Source: Dolomedes plantarius (Eukaryota > Arthropoda > Arachnida > Araneae > Dolomedidae). Taken from it: a DNA stretch of 64,000 bases. Below the pieces are notes generated by a model. It saw only the letters and a program-made list of their open reading frames with translations. It was not told the DNA's origin and did no database searches. Both the position numbers and the translations under genes were made by a program. This document shows positions 11,741-22,905 of the stretch, piece after piece (within the stretch, counting starts at the first letter, position 1; every line of letters begins with the position of its first letter). The DNA is taken from contig OU015496.1 in NCBI GenBank assembly GCA_907164885.2, forward strand, positions 136,427,110 through 136,491,109, written 5' to 3'.

Positions 11741-12099
11741 AATTTGCCGACATGAGCCAGTACATGCAAAAATTATTTTTTTACGAATTTTCAGTGAACT
11801 CAGCGATAAACGGCTTTTTAAGCGAAATTAGATAAGAATAGTGACAATTTATTAAAATAATTGCTTTATCTAAGACCATCGACGGTCTTTAACTAAGACA
11901 TCTCATGCCCCTTCGGATTTGCTCTGAATTTCACCCTGACAGTTTGTCCGTACCGGAGTCATCAATGGATACAACCCTTTTCACAGAGAGCTATTTACAG
12001 TACCAAGAGACTCGTGTTGATGTTATACAGATTTTAATTGCAACGAAATGCTGCTACCTTTACTTTGCAAAGGCAGCTATACAAAGCCTCTAAAGTTCC
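11741..12099. other. Spacer, nothing recognised
   Basis: No repeat or gene signature. A 62-codon frame at 11905 has no family resemblance. Confidence 0.4.
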
Positions 12100-12216
12100 G
12101 TTATCAGAGTAGATGCTGAAAGATATTTTAGTATGTTAAACATAATAATCAGTGACAGAAGGCAAAGATTTAAAGAAGAGAATGTGGAGATTACTAGAAT
12201 GTTAGCTTTTAACTAA
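12100..12216 (+). pseudogene. hAT transposase C-terminal (dimerisation) relic
   Basis: The frame from 12100 to the TAA at 12214-12216 reads AERYFSMLNIIISDRRQRF followed by KEENVE. This matches the hAT C-terminal dimerisation pattern (ERxFSxLKxIxxxxRxRLxEEN). Upstream sequence does not continue the domain and no hAT ends were found, so this is an isolated fragment. Confidence 0.7.
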
Positions 12217-12488
12217 GAATTTTGATACTTACCTATCCAAGTAAGTAAAATTGTGTTTTTTTTATAAATGCAAAATTTTTGAATTTATATATATTTTTTA
12301 CGAATAAATGCAAAATTTTAAATATTGCATTTGTTCTGTTGCGAAATTTCGATATTTTTTATGTGAAATTTACGTAAGCCTACTTATGGTGTATGGCACC
12401 CCAAGCCCATGGTCAAGAAAGTGTAGATTGGCACCACAGACCTTGGTCTACATGAACATTTGCGCCAATGAGTCTAGTTATATATATA

Positions 12489-13784
12489 CAGAGGCTGTTC
12501 GCACATTTTTTAGACGATTTTGGTAAGCGGTAATAAAAAATCATTTGCTGCAAAAGAAATAATTGCAATTGTATTATGTTTTTAAAAGTCAAAATTATCG
12601 TCTGCGGCTTGAAAGTTTTGTTCTTATTCAAAATGGCGTTTTTAACAAAGCAGTGGTTCGAAAGCTAAATTTATGCTCTTTCCGAAGAGAAATTGCATAC
12701 TCCGTTATCCAAAAACGATGTGAGAGTCATGGTTTTGTCATATCTAAAGCGTCGATAGGTAATATCGTCAACAAGAAAGGAAAAAAACGTCAAATTGGAG
12801 CCTCAAGTGGGATAAAAATTCCAAACAAGTATCCAAGGAAAAAACGGACATCTTCGACTATTGCAAAGATACGTTGTTTAATGTTAAAAGAAAATCCCCC
12901 TAGTCAAAGGACAGTTGCAAAATCATTAAAATGCTCGGTGACCACTGTAAACAAAATGATAAACGTTGATTTAAATCTTAAGAAAGCGAAAAAACGCAAT
13001 GTGCATCGTGTTCTTCCATATAATATCGCTGAATGCAGGACAAGCTGCAGAATTCTATATGAGAAACACTTATCCAAAGAAAAATGGAAAACTATTGTCG
13101 CAATAGATGAATCATGGGTGTATTTAAATGAATGCAACAAAAAAAGAGCCATTTATTATCATAAAAGGGGAGAAAAAAATTTAAGTACATGGTTCAAAGA
13201 ATCGAAAGAAACTTTTTCTACCGGATTCATGATTGTTGCTGGTTTTTCTTATAAGGGCAAGTTAAAAAAAAAGAGAGTGGAAAAAAATGTCAAGATTAAC
13301 TCCAAATACTATCAGGAACATATTTTATCGCCAATTTTTCTGAATGAAATACCATCGCTTTACCTACAGTGCCATCAATCTGCGAGACTCCATCAGGACA
13401 AAGCTAGCAGTCACACATCAAAATTCACTGTAAATTTCCTAAAAGAAATGGAACAAAAAACTGGTATCAAGGCCATACCCTTCACTGATATCCCTACTAA
13501 ATCTCCCGATGTATCACCTATGGATTTTTGTGCTTTCGGACTTTTAAAATCTGCATTATCCAAACGTCGTCCCAAAACCCTTACAGGACTCTGGAAAGCT
13601 GTTCAAAAGGAATAGGATAGAATACCTCTTCTGACACTTCAAAAGGCATTATTATCCTGGAAATTGCGGTGTCGAAAGATAGTTCAGAATAAGGGATGTC
13701 AAATTGAACATTTAAAACACAAGAATTTTATGTAATTTGGTTTTGTGAATATACATCGTCTAAAAAATGTGTAAACAGCCTCTG
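12489..13784 (+). mobile_element. Tc1/mariner-superfamily element, DD41D type
   Basis: The left end CAGAGGCTGTTCGCACATTT (12489) and the right end ATGTGTAAACAGCCTCTG (ending 13784) form inverted repeats of about 28 bp. The left is preceded by TA; the right is followed by CA, apparently a mutated TA. The element is 1,296 bp with a single transposase frame. DD41D elements are known from arthropods (rosa/Visitor-type). Confidence 0.88.
12563..13735 (+). pseudogene. DD41D mariner-like transposase, nearly intact
   Basis: The frame is open from the TTG at 12563 to a TAG at 13613-13615. It then continues in the same frame for 40 codons to a TAA at 13733-13735. The continuation (RIPLLTLQKALLSWKLR) is a normal Tc1/mariner C terminus, so the TAG most simply replaces a TGG tryptophan codon. 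Catalytic residues are visible: first Asp in VAIDES, second in HQDKASSHTS and third in SPDVSPMD, with 41 residues between the second and third. The N-terminal half is basic with a helix-turn-helix-like region (QRTVAKSLKCSVTTVNKMI). No in-frame ATG occurs before residue about 108, so the original start may also be lost. Otherwise there are no frameshifts. The enzyme would cut and paste the element at TA sites, as known for the family. Confidence 0.85.
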
Positions 13785-13790
13785 CATATA

Positions 13791-15006
13791 CACTCAAGAG
13801 CCAAAACATTATGACCACCTGTCAATAACGAGTTGGCCCACCTTTGGCGCGCAAAACAGCTTCAACCCGCCTTGGCATGGATGCCACAAGTCCTTGGTAG
13901 ATGGCCGGAGACAGATTGTACCAGATGTTTAAGCAACGGTCACGCAAATCCGAGATATTGCGAATTGGTGGTCTTTGAACTCTGAGCTGTCGTCCCATGA
14001 CATCCCAGATGTGTTCTATCGGATTGAGATCCGGTGAGTTAGGCGGCCAGGACATTAACTGGAATTCAGCATCATGTTCCTGGAACCACTCCAACACAAT
14101 TTTAGCCTTGTGACACGGGGCGTTGTCCTGTTGGAACATTCCATTTCCAGCTGGAAAAACAGAGGCCATGTAAGGGTGCAACTGGTCCGCAATGATGTTC
14201 AGATACCCTGTAGCATTCATGGTCTGCTCTACCACAACCACGGGTCCCAGAGACGCCCAAGAGAACGTTCCCCAAAGCATAATACCGCCACCACCGACCT
14301 GTTTATGACCTACTGTACATTGAGGGAGCAACAGTTCGACTGGAAGACGGCGTATCCTGACACGGCCATCGGCGTGATGAATGACAATCCGTGATTCATC
14401 TGACCAGGCAACTCTCTCCCAGTGATCCATGGACCAGTCGCGATGTTCCCGGGCCCAGCGCAGGCGCAGTTGGTGATGACGCTTGGTCAGCAAAGGCACA
14501 CGAGTGGGACGTTTGCTGCGTAGCCCCATATCCCACAGTGTCCGCTGAACAGTGTGCTGTGATACTATTCTACTTGGCCCTGCATTGTATTGGGCTGTCA
14601 GCTGAGCCACTGTCTGGCCCCGGTTTTGCTTCACCATGCGAGACAGTCTCCGACGACCTTTTTCTTTGATAGCGTGTGGACGTCCAACACCATGTCGTCT
14701 ACTGCTGGTTTCAGCGTCATTCATCCACTTTGCATAAGTACTAACAACTGTAGGTCGCGAACAACCCACGAGTCGTGCAGTTTCGGAAATACTTGTTCCG
14801 AGCCTTCGAGCCATTACAATCTGCCCTCTATCAAAGTCCCTTAGATCCGCAGCCTTACCCATCACACACAGAAGTAAGTGAAAGAATGATTCTTCAGACT
14901 CTCAAGTAGCAGTTAAATACCACTTCCACCTGATGACGTGCCTTCCACGTCATCCAGGCGAATTCATTGCAAAAAGTAGGGTCGGTCATAATGTTTTTGC
15001 TGTTGA

Positions 15007-15009
<3 letters not shown>
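13791..15009 (-). mobile_element. Tc1-type transposon, complete
   Basis: Ends CACTCAAGAGCCAAAACATT (13791) and its imperfect inverted copy ending 15009 (AATGTTTTTGCTGTTGAGTG) are flanked by TA on both sides (13789-13790, 15010-15011). The element is 1,219 bp, with only short untranslated regions around one transposase frame on the minus strand. The outer 5' end of the same family appears at 63905-64000. Confidence 0.95.
13822..14862 (-). CDS. Tc1 transposase (DD34E), intact reading frame
   Basis: A 346-codon frame starting at ATG 14862; the GTG one codon upstream is less likely. The length is normal for Tc1 transposases. In order there is a paired-like DNA-binding region (residues about 8-110) with two helix-turn-helix units (ISETARLVGCSRPTVVSTY, then VSQHTVQRTLWDMGL) separated by a GRPR-like hook (HGVGRPHA). 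The DDE catalytic domain follows: first Asp in WSDESR, the glycine-rich GGGGIMLWG, second Asp in QQDNAPCH and the Glu in NSPDLNPIE. All catalytic residues are present and there is no internal stop. The protein would bind the inverted repeats and move the element between TA sites. It may still be active, or only recently silent. Inverted repeats are about 26 bp with mismatches. Confidence 0.95.
   Translation of the reverse strand: MGKAADLRDFDRGQIVMARRLGTSISETARLVGCSRPTVVSTYAKWMNDAETSSRRHGVGRPHAIKEKGRRRLSRMVKQNRGQTVAQLTAQYNAGPSRIVSQHTVQRTLWDMGLRSKRPTRVPLLTKRHHQLRLRWAREHRDWSMDHWERVAWSDESRIVIHHADGRVRIRRLPVELLLPQCTVGHKQVGGGGIMLWGTFSWASLGPVVVVEQTMNATGYLNIIADQLHPYMASVFPAGNGMFQQDNAPCHKAKIVLEWFQEHDAEFQLMSWPPNSPDLNPIEHIWDVMGRQLRVQRPPIRNISDLRDRCLNIWYNLSPAIYQGLVASMPRRVEAVLRAKGGPTRY

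Positions 15010-15056
<47 letters not shown>
15010..15056. repeat. (TA)n microsatellite
   Basis: Perfect TA repeat starting at the Tc1 target site. Confidence 0.98.
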
Positions 15057-15059
<3 letters not shown>

Positions 15060-16101
15060 GGGGAACCATCCGAGTTTTTCATTCCACATTATCATCTACA
15101 TATTGAAAGGATACATGCGCAGCTTTAGATATTTCTAATATGCATGTTTGGCGAATCGTATTACATGTGACTGTGATAATTGGGACACCCGTAATAGAGG
15201 CAGAAGATTATCCAAACGGTGGAGCATCCTCCATAATTTACATGCTTTTTCGTGACACTCGTTCGTGACATGGTACACTTCTTATACTCCATTAATATCA
15301 GTTATTAACTTTTTTTCTTTAATAGCTGACTTAAAAGCTTATACCAACTAGTCATTATAACATATGATACCCGCAATCTTGGAGCTAAAAGGTGTGATTT
15401 TTTAAACGTGCTATTGAAGATACTGTATCACTAAACATCCCTATCACTAAACATAACGGAGTATGTTTATTGATAGGGATAATGTTTAGTGATAGATTCA
15501 TGATGTCACCCAATCTTATATAATATAACTATTCGTGTTCTTTTGACAATCGCTCTTTTCTCGTTGATAGATACGATCTCGTTTTTTTTTAACACCCTCG
15601 TAAATTACACTTAAACATAAAATTATTCTCTCCAAAAAAAAAAAGAAAAGAAAATGCTTCAATATTTCTTTCAATATCTGTAAACTGTCTCCGCTTTTAA
15701 TTTTGTTGCAAGAAAATTTAAAACTACTGTTTGTTAAAATAAAGTTGAAATAAACCTTTATTCTATCTGTCAAAGACGCTTTTATTTCCTTATTATGTTG
15801 ACAGAGCTACATACATATTTGGCGAAGGCATTTCTGAAATATTTTAGAGAAACATCGTTCTGTAAAATGTTTTTTATTGAGTTCGCAGTGATTCTTTCTC
15901 AAGTTCTTTTGATGATTTTTAACGATTTTTATTAAGCTGTTAAAGGATTTATTTGAAGTATTTTGTAAGAAACCATGTTATTAAGCACGATCAAACTAAT
16001 AAAATTTCTTTTGATTGTCAATCGTAATTTTCTGTTTGCTTCAATATCTCTAAATTTATTCTTTTATATGTGCTGGTTATATAGATGGATCTTGCATTAT
16101 A
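15057..16101. other. AT-rich spacer with one 69-bp hairpin
   Basis: No gene found. At 15426-15494 the sequence TATCACTAAACATCCCTATC and its complement fold into a near-perfect stem, with an inner repeat of the TATCACTAAACAT motif. Confidence 0.5.
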
Positions 16102-17609
16102 AAGGGTGTCCCAAAATTCACGCAAGAAGTAATTTTGATAGAAAACACAGTTTTATAATTAAAAATTGTAAATTCTGTATTGATTCATAAAGTATTGAGT
16201 ATAGGGTTATGTATGAAAAATTTTATCGGGTAAATGGCCTCCACGGCTTTTCTGGCGCATTTTGTTGCAACGCACTCTTTTGTTGAAATTTTCCATGACC
16301 GTTTTGCATAAATGTGGATGAATTTCGTTGATACAGAGCTCAGTTTCCTCCTTCAAGGCGTGGGTGGTCGTGGGCTTGTTGGCATAGACATTAGACTTCA
16401 AAAAACCCAAAAGTAAAAAGTCCAACGGCGTTAAATCGTAAGATCTGGGCGGCCATGATCACCAAAACGCGAAATTACACGACCAGTAAATGACTCATTC
16501 AGGAATTGAATTGGTTCTCGGACTGATGGCATGTGACACCGTCTTGTTTAAACCACATGTCATCCACGTCCATGTCTTGCAATTTAGGCATAAAAATCTG
16601 GATTATCATGTCGCGATAGCGAGCACCATTAACTGTTATCACCTGACCAACCGCATTTTCGAAAAAAAATGGTCCGATGATGCTTCCAAACCAAAATCCG
16701 CACTAATACCCCAGTCAAAATAGACCAGATTTTGACGAATGGCTAAAAACAATATGAAAGTTTTAAAAATTGGTGGAGATGTTTGTTTAGGCAAGCTAAT
16801 GAACAAACTAAAAGTCCCCACCGATCAGACTTGAGCTTTCGCAGCCATCTTGGAAAATGTTACAATTTTTGGTTTTTAGCCATAGAACCTTTTTTACTGG
16901 GCTATAAACAGTGACACGTTGTGGATGCATTTGTTTCTCAACAGTCACTCGTGGATTTTCTAAGTCCCAAATGCGACAATTATCGATTTACCAAACCATC
17001 AAGATGAAAATGAGCCTCGTCGCTGAAGATCATTTTGTTCGAAAAATCAGCATCTACTTGTTTTTGTTCCATAATCCATTCAACGAACTCTCATCGCTGT
17101 GCGTAGTCAGTAGGCTTCAGTTCTTGAGCCAATTGAACTTTATAAGCATGAAGATGCAAATCTTTCATGAGAATACGCTGTAGAGAGCTTCTCGAAATGT
17201 TCAAGTCTTGATCGCAGTGAAGAATCGATATCTCTGGACTCTCAGCCAGACTCTCATGGACTGCTTCGATGTTTTGAGTTGAACGACTTGTTGAAGGACA
17301 GCCAGAGTGTTTAGGATCACTAATTGATCCAGTCTCCCTAAATATTTTAATTAATCTCTGCACATTTGAGGAAGTTAAATCCCTGTTCCGACCATATTTT
17401 GAACGAAAATTGTGAACTGTAGCTGCCAAACCTTCATTATTTTAAAAATATTGCTCAACAATGAAAACGCGTTGTTCTTTTGTGTAGTGCTTCATTTTTA
17501 TTAATCCTTCAAGACAGCTGCCACGCTGTCTTTTTTATTTTTCGTTGGCAACACTTTATCGCACAAATGGCGCAAAATTCAAATCTTGCGTGAATTTTGG
17601 GACACCCTT
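16102..17609 (-). mobile_element. Mariner-like element, dead
   Basis: Ends AAGGGTGTCCCAAAATTCAC (16102) and GTGAATTTTGGGACACCCTT (ending 17609) are perfect inverted repeats of about 23 bp flanked by TA on both sides. The 1.5-kb body holds a decayed minus-strand transposase. The outer part still matches on both sides, but the gene is broken in many places. Confidence 0.93.
16207..17495 (-). pseudogene. Mariner-family transposase, decayed
   Basis: A start ATG lies at 17495 (KHYTKEQRVFIVEQYF). An in-frame TAA follows after 18 codons, then an open stretch (17429-17091) with RSKYGRNRDLTSSNVQRLI and GCPSTSRSTQN, which are typical of the helix-turn-helix N-terminal half of this mariner-like group. 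The C-terminal end survives at 16425-16207 (FLLLGFLKSNVYANKPTTTH and RGGHLPD), matching the region after the last catalytic Asp in related proteins. The part between them, which should hold the first two catalytic residues, is spread over several frames. The gene is non-functional. Confidence 0.85.
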
Positions 17610-17611
17610 TA

Positions 17612-18404
17612 GTACAGTCAGATTTTTCACAGCTTAAAGAGTATTAAGCATTCTTTCTCAGTGCCATCATAGTAAACAGTTATATGCAAATTTTTAAATA
17701 AGAAATTCTTGGACTTATGTAATTTAAAATGTGATAATTTTCCTTAATTAATACTCACATGAGAAGATTTTAATAGATGTAAAAAAATTTTCAGAGTTAT
17801 ATATTGTTATTTTGGGACAATGTTTGCTCACCCATAAGTTGTTCCCATGATAAAGTAGCCAAAGAAATCATGTATGAATGGGCCAATGTGCTCAGGACTT
17901 GCCGTGTTTGAGAAAAAATATAAACTCCATACAGTTTTATGAATTGCGTAATTAATTAGTACTTCACATAAAGAACATCGGCTAGAGGTTAGCTGCATGG
18001 ATTCAGATTTTTGGCTAATAATGGTTACTATGTCTTGCGAGAGATACACGTTAAATAGAAGTTTTAACTTAATAATAAGAACTCTGCAACATTCAAGTGC
18101 TGAGTCAAGGTTTCTTTTGCACAAATGGTAACAGTCTCCAAAACATATTTTCTTAATTTTTTTTCGGAGATAACATCTTGCATTATCTATCTTACTTTAG
18201 CTTTTCAACTCTACTCTATTGTAGCTACCTCTACTCACCTTTACCCTTGCACAACTCCTTCATTCATGACTCCATAGCATTAATTTTATAATCTTTTCAA
18301 TTACTCCTTGAATAATTATCCATTCCCTGTCCTTTAGGTTAATGTCTTTCATGTCTTCTTGCGCGTTTAAAACTTGGCAAAGTTGCGTGATATTGAGCAA
18401 TGTA
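17612..18404. other. AT-rich spacer, nothing recognised
   Basis: No repeat or gene evidence beyond short random frames. Confidence 0.4.
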
Positions 18405-19939
18405 CACTGGTGAAATAAATTAAGAGAATTTGCATATTTTATCGAATTTCATGAAAAGAACTGAACTGAATGTAAAACCACTGCTTCTAGACAAAAATGC
18501 AAATCTTGTACGCCAAATACGTAAGCTTACACGTGTGTGTAGGCGGAGCCAGTAGAGAAACGGGCTTTATAAGCAAGCGTAAGTTAAGACGCATTTCGTT
18601 CGCTAGCACACCTCGGCGAATTTCTTGGTGTTATTTTGCAGCAATCGGTTAATTTCAAATTGTAACAGTAAAAATGAGTAACCACCAACGTTTAGATGAT
18701 GGAATGAGGTGGCGAATTGTGGGGAGGCTAGAAGCAGGCTAATCTCAAGTCGAAATGTGTAGAGAGTTCAATTTAACGCCCAGCGTCGTGTGCAACTTAT
18801 GGAAACAGTTCCAGGATGCCGGATCCATCGAGAGAAAGCCTGGGCAAGGTCGTCCAAGAGCCACGACGGCCAGAGAAGATAGCCATTTGTCGATTATAGC
18901 GAGGCGTAACATGAGTGCTACAGCTTCTCAGCTCTCTCGTGACATGTATGCAGCCACATGAACCCGTGTATCAAGGGTGACTGTTTCCAAAAGACTTCAT
19001 GAGAGAGGGTTGTTTGCAAGAAGACCTGCTGTTTGCGTCCCGCTCACTTCTACGAACAGGAGAATCCGTTCATCATGGTGCAGAGAGCATAGAGATTGGA
19101 GTATGGATCAATGGGCGACCGTTCTCTTCACTGATGAGTCCCGGTTCATCCTAAACACCGATTCTCGCCGTACGTTCATATGGAGAGAACCAGGGACCCG
19201 CTACCTACCCTCCAATGTCCTCGAAATCGACCATTATGGAGAAGGAGGTTTAATGGTCTGGACAGGCATCATGTTGGATGGCCGCACACCTCTTCATATC
19301 TTTGAAAGAGGCACTGTGACTGGTGTGAGGTATAGGGATGAGGTCTTGGAGCCCTATGTTCGCCATTTTAGGTGTGCAGTTGGCCCTGAGTTCATTTTAA
19401 TGGACGATAACGCGAGGCCACATAGAGCTCTTCTGGTCAACGAATTTCTTGAGAGTGAGGATAATCGCCGGATGGATTGTCCAGCCAGATCTCCAGACCT
19501 TAACCCTATAGAATATAGATCATGTCTGGGACGCTCTGGGGAGGGCAATTGCAACTTGCAACCCTTCTCCGAGAACCATCCAGGGAATGAAAACGGAGTT
19601 GCTGAAAGAGTGGGACCAATTGCCACAGGAAATGATAAACTGCCGTATTTCAAGTATGAAATCACGCTGCGAGATCTGTATATCTGTAAGAGGGGACCCT
19701 ACTCCCTATTAACCCATCTATTAACCCATTTTTTTTTGTTTATTCTGCAACCGCTGTTTCATACCTTCCGACTCCAACGAGTGTTACGCACGATCATGCA
19801 TATGTATTAGAATTATTGAATGGTTATTTGTTTTGTATTGTATCAATGTATGTACATATCAAATTTCATTAAAATCGGTACAGTAGTTCTAGAGATAATC
19901 GACCAAGTCTGCAAATTCTCTAAATTTCTTACACCAGTG
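18405..19939 (+). mobile_element. Tc1-type transposon, dead
   Basis: The left end CACTGGTGAAATAAATTAAG (18405) and the right end CTTACACCAGTG (ending about 19939) are inverted repeats that continue into AGAGAATTTGCA / TGCAAATTCTCT. The left end follows a TA. The 1.53-kb element encodes one plus-strand transposase, now broken. Confidence 0.9.
18674..19712 (+). pseudogene. Tc1-type transposase with two stops and a frameshift
   Basis: Start ATG 18674 (SNHQRLDDGMRWRIVGRLEA). Domains in order are a helix-turn-helix (MCREFNLTPSVVCNLWKQF), the hook GQGRPRA, a second helix-turn-helix (RVTVSKRLHERGL), then the catalytic domain with Asp in FTDESRF, GGLMVWTGI, Asp in MDDNARPH and Glu in SPDLNPIE. An in-frame TAA lies at 18740-18742 and a TGA at 18959-18961. 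A 7-base near-duplication (TATAGAA at 19507, TATAGAT at 19514) right after the catalytic Glu shifts the frame. In the corrected frame the C terminus ends at the TAA at 19710-19712. The catalytic triad itself is preserved. Confidence 0.92.
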
Positions 19940-20568
19940 TTAATAAGAACAGAAGTAGTTATTGGTATGTTGTTTGATTAATAGAGTGAAATAATCTCCC
20001 AGGAGTTAACTTTTTGATTATTTCTTACCGGATCTAAACCGTACTGTAATGTTCCGTACAACGGCAATGATATTGGATATTTACGTTCATGGAGGAGCTA
20101 AAATGCATTTTTTTTTCTGAAAGCCGAATAGAATCGACTATATGTATTTACAATATAACAAAAGAAATATTCAGCTAATGAAGTCCAAACTTTATTGTGT
20201 TTAAGAGAAAGATTTTCCGAAAGCAAAATGCAAGCGGCTGTCGGTATTAGCCATATAGTACAAGTAGTGAGCAAAATGTAGCATTCTACCAGTGATCTGT
20301 TCCAGTTGTGTGTTCGTCTTTAAATTTATAACTTAGTAACAAAATTTAACCACATTTTATCGTGTTTAATAGAATGATTTTCCGAAAGCCTTATGCAAGC
20401 GGCTCCTGTGTTAGCAAAATAGTACTGCAGCAAGTGAAATAGTGTGCTACTGGTGACCTGAGACATTTGCGCATTAGTCTATTAAGTAACAACATTGTAT
20501 CAGAATTTAACAAAAATTTATGATCTTTAAAAAATATTAAACAATGTTATAAGTCAAATAACCCAAAG
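19940..20568. other. Spacer with a diverged ~190-bp direct repeat
   Basis: Two related blocks (about 20190-20300 and 20360-20460) share GATTTTCCGAAAGC, GCAAGCGGCT, TAGCAAAATAGTAC-type and GTGACCTG words. No gene seen. Confidence 0.5.
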
Positions 20569-20908
20569 GGCGCAGTCGCCCAGTTGGCAAGGGCAGCGGG
20601 CTAGTGATCTGAAAGTCACTGGTTCGATGCTCGACGCTAACAAATCCACTGACGTATACACTAATGGCGGCTGGTGTACGTAAAATCTGTCATGGCTGCA
20701 ATGTCCTACAAGTTCTCAAAATTACCTCTGCAGGTGCGGGGTCGTCACTTGACTGGGTTCAAAATTAAGGGACTGGTCCTTTGGTCAAGTCGAACTCCGA
20801 CCCTTGTGGTGCCAGTCAAAACAGGAGCAGCACCTTCATCGCTCATAGCCTTCGGGACTTGATCTGATGTTGCTGTCGGTCAAGTGTCATAAGCAACAAC
20901 AACAACAG
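20569..20908 (+). mobile_element. tRNA-derived SINE with (CAA)n tail
   Basis: The head GGCGCAGTCGCCCAGTTGGC fits an A box, and the B-box-like GGTTCGATGC is at 20621-20630. A ~270-bp body follows, ending in AAGCAACAACAACAACAG. The tRNA-like head with internal pol III promoter and simple-sequence tail are the hallmarks of a SINE. The B box deviates in its last bases. Confidence 0.82.
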
Positions 20909-21997
20909 ATAACCCAAGTAAGCTGTAAAGAAAGGGAAAAAAATTCAGCCATTAACCTCTTAGACATACTGCCAAACTGTTCGTTGAAGGTTGCTGAGGA
21001 ACCTGAAAATAACACACCTGATGCTCACCTAATGTTTATAGCAGAAAATATTTAAATGACTTCATAAAGGGTAAACACAGTGGAGGATCACAATGTTGTT
21101 AAGTAATCTCATATACTAAGATATGATTCTAAACTGCGAAATAAATTGTATAAATTCCAAATATGAATACTCTCCCAAATCCTTTTTTGTTAAAATTGAG
21201 ACCAAAGTTCTTCCCGCTGCAAGAATTTTAACTATCTTTAAGTTTTGAAACAACGACGTTTCCCTTTATTTAACGCAATGGGGAAATTAAGTTTGGCAAA
21301 GGCTTTTAAAAAAATACTATTGAATTCAGTCTATAGAGCTGCAGGAAAATGTAATATTCAGCGGAGCGTAAACGGAGCAAAAGTGAAACAGCATGATAAT
21401 TTGAAATCTGAATCAAATAATCTTTAATATCCAGCTTTGTTTTCATCCGTAAGATAAAGAATTATACTCTGCGCTTACCCCGAATTCGTCCTCCTTGAGC
21501 CAAAAGGAGAGGAGCTTTTGAAACTGATTTACATTTTTCGGATTCGACAAAGGGGAGATAAAGAGATAAAGAGTTTTGAAGGAAGCAAATGTACATAAAT
21601 AATATGAGATGTTTCCAAATTAAATTTTCAGTTTAGTTGAATCTAATTTAGATTCCCTGTTTCATAAAAGTACCGAAGAAAACTTATTAGAATGTTTGAG
21701 TTAAACAGTAAGATTTTTTTTTTTTTAAAGGGGGATTAAAAGAAAAGAATTTGTTGAACCAGGGAGAATATAACTCCAATACACATCTCTTATTCTGTGT
21801 GAATCATAAATGTGATAATTATGAATTGAATTTTTTGTACAGTATTGCACAAATATGAGCAGAATACATTTGAACATGCATTATCCTTTAAGAACAGGAA
21901 AATCTACTGACACTGACAACAACGAAACGATAGGAAGGATAACAAAGTAAAAATATTTGCAAATTAGACGGATATTTTTTACTAATAATCACTTTAA
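20909..21997. other. Spacer, nothing recognised
   Basis: Short frames only (about 60 codons at 21245), without family resemblance. Confidence 0.4.
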
Positions 21998-22420
21998 GGT
22001 TGCTGTGTACTAACTCTATTGGATTCTCTCACCTCAATGTTAACCTATAGAGAAAATTTGTCTACTATTAACAGCTACATAAAGGCTGATAATCCAATAA
22101 AAATGATATTTTCAAGTAGTCTGAACTTTTTTGCACATTGCAACATGATTCATTTTATAAATTTCGCCCACCAAAGAAATTTAAGAGTGTTTAAAACACA
22201 CTTTACCAGTTTTTTCCCGAATAATTTAAAATTTAAAATATTAATTTCATTTAGAAAAAAAATTTAAAAAATACATCGAGTTATAAAATTGTTTTCTCTA
22301 TTACGGTGTACAATTTAAAAAAAATCTTTAAATCGTAAGTCGGCAGTCTTAGGACAAATTTTCTCCATAGTCTAACGTTGAGGTTAGAGAACCATTCAAT
22401 AGGGTTAGTACACAACAGCC
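21998..22420. mobile_element. TTAA-flanked MITE
   Basis: The left end GGTTGCTGTGTACTAACTC and right end GTTAGTACACAACAGCC, with further inverted pairing (CTCACCTCAATGTTAACCTA against its complement near 22355-22385), are flanked by TTAA at 21994-21997 and 22421-22424. TTAA targets are typical of piggyBac and Kolobok elements (known); the parent family is not determined. It is 423 bp and non-coding. Confidence 0.82.
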
Positions 22421-22689
22421 TTAAGGGGACAGTACACGTTTGACTTGCGGAAAATGCTAGGAAACTTACTGAGTTCTCATAATTTTTAACAAATCAACCA
22501 AGTGAAGAAAATTTAATGAAAACTCTCGACTGTTAGTTGTAATATTACTTGTTGCAACAAAAATACGTGTTTAAATTAATAAAATTATTTCGAAAAACTA
22601 AATTAAATAACATATTGTTTTCTTATTTTCATAATTGCTATGGGTCACTGTGCGCATGAAATCTAATGTTAATTTTAATTAATTAGCAT

Positions 22690-22905
22690 TAAACACATTT
22701 TAATTAAAATATAACATTTAGCTTAACACAGTGAACTAAAATCTTGTAATTACTTTATTCATTAAATGCATTTTAATTACAAGTTAACATTTGGCTTAAC
22801 ATAGTGAACTAAAATATAGTAATTACTTTATTCATTAAACGCATTTAATTAAAATTTAACATTTGGTTTAACATAGTGAACTAAAATCTTGTAATTACTT
22901 TAATT
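22690..22905. repeat. Three tandem ~73-bp units
   Basis: GTGAACTAAAAT recurs at 22731, 22804 and 22876, each preceded by TTAACA and followed by TAATTACTTTA. Confidence 0.85.

Noticed and set aside
20569..20640. Functional tRNA gene
   Set aside because: A and B boxes are present, but the stems do not fold as a complete cloverleaf and a SINE body with a CAA tail follows.
22690..22905. CRISPR-like repeats
   Set aside because: These are simple tandem units without unique spacers in a eukaryotic context. The same holds for the other tandem arrays.
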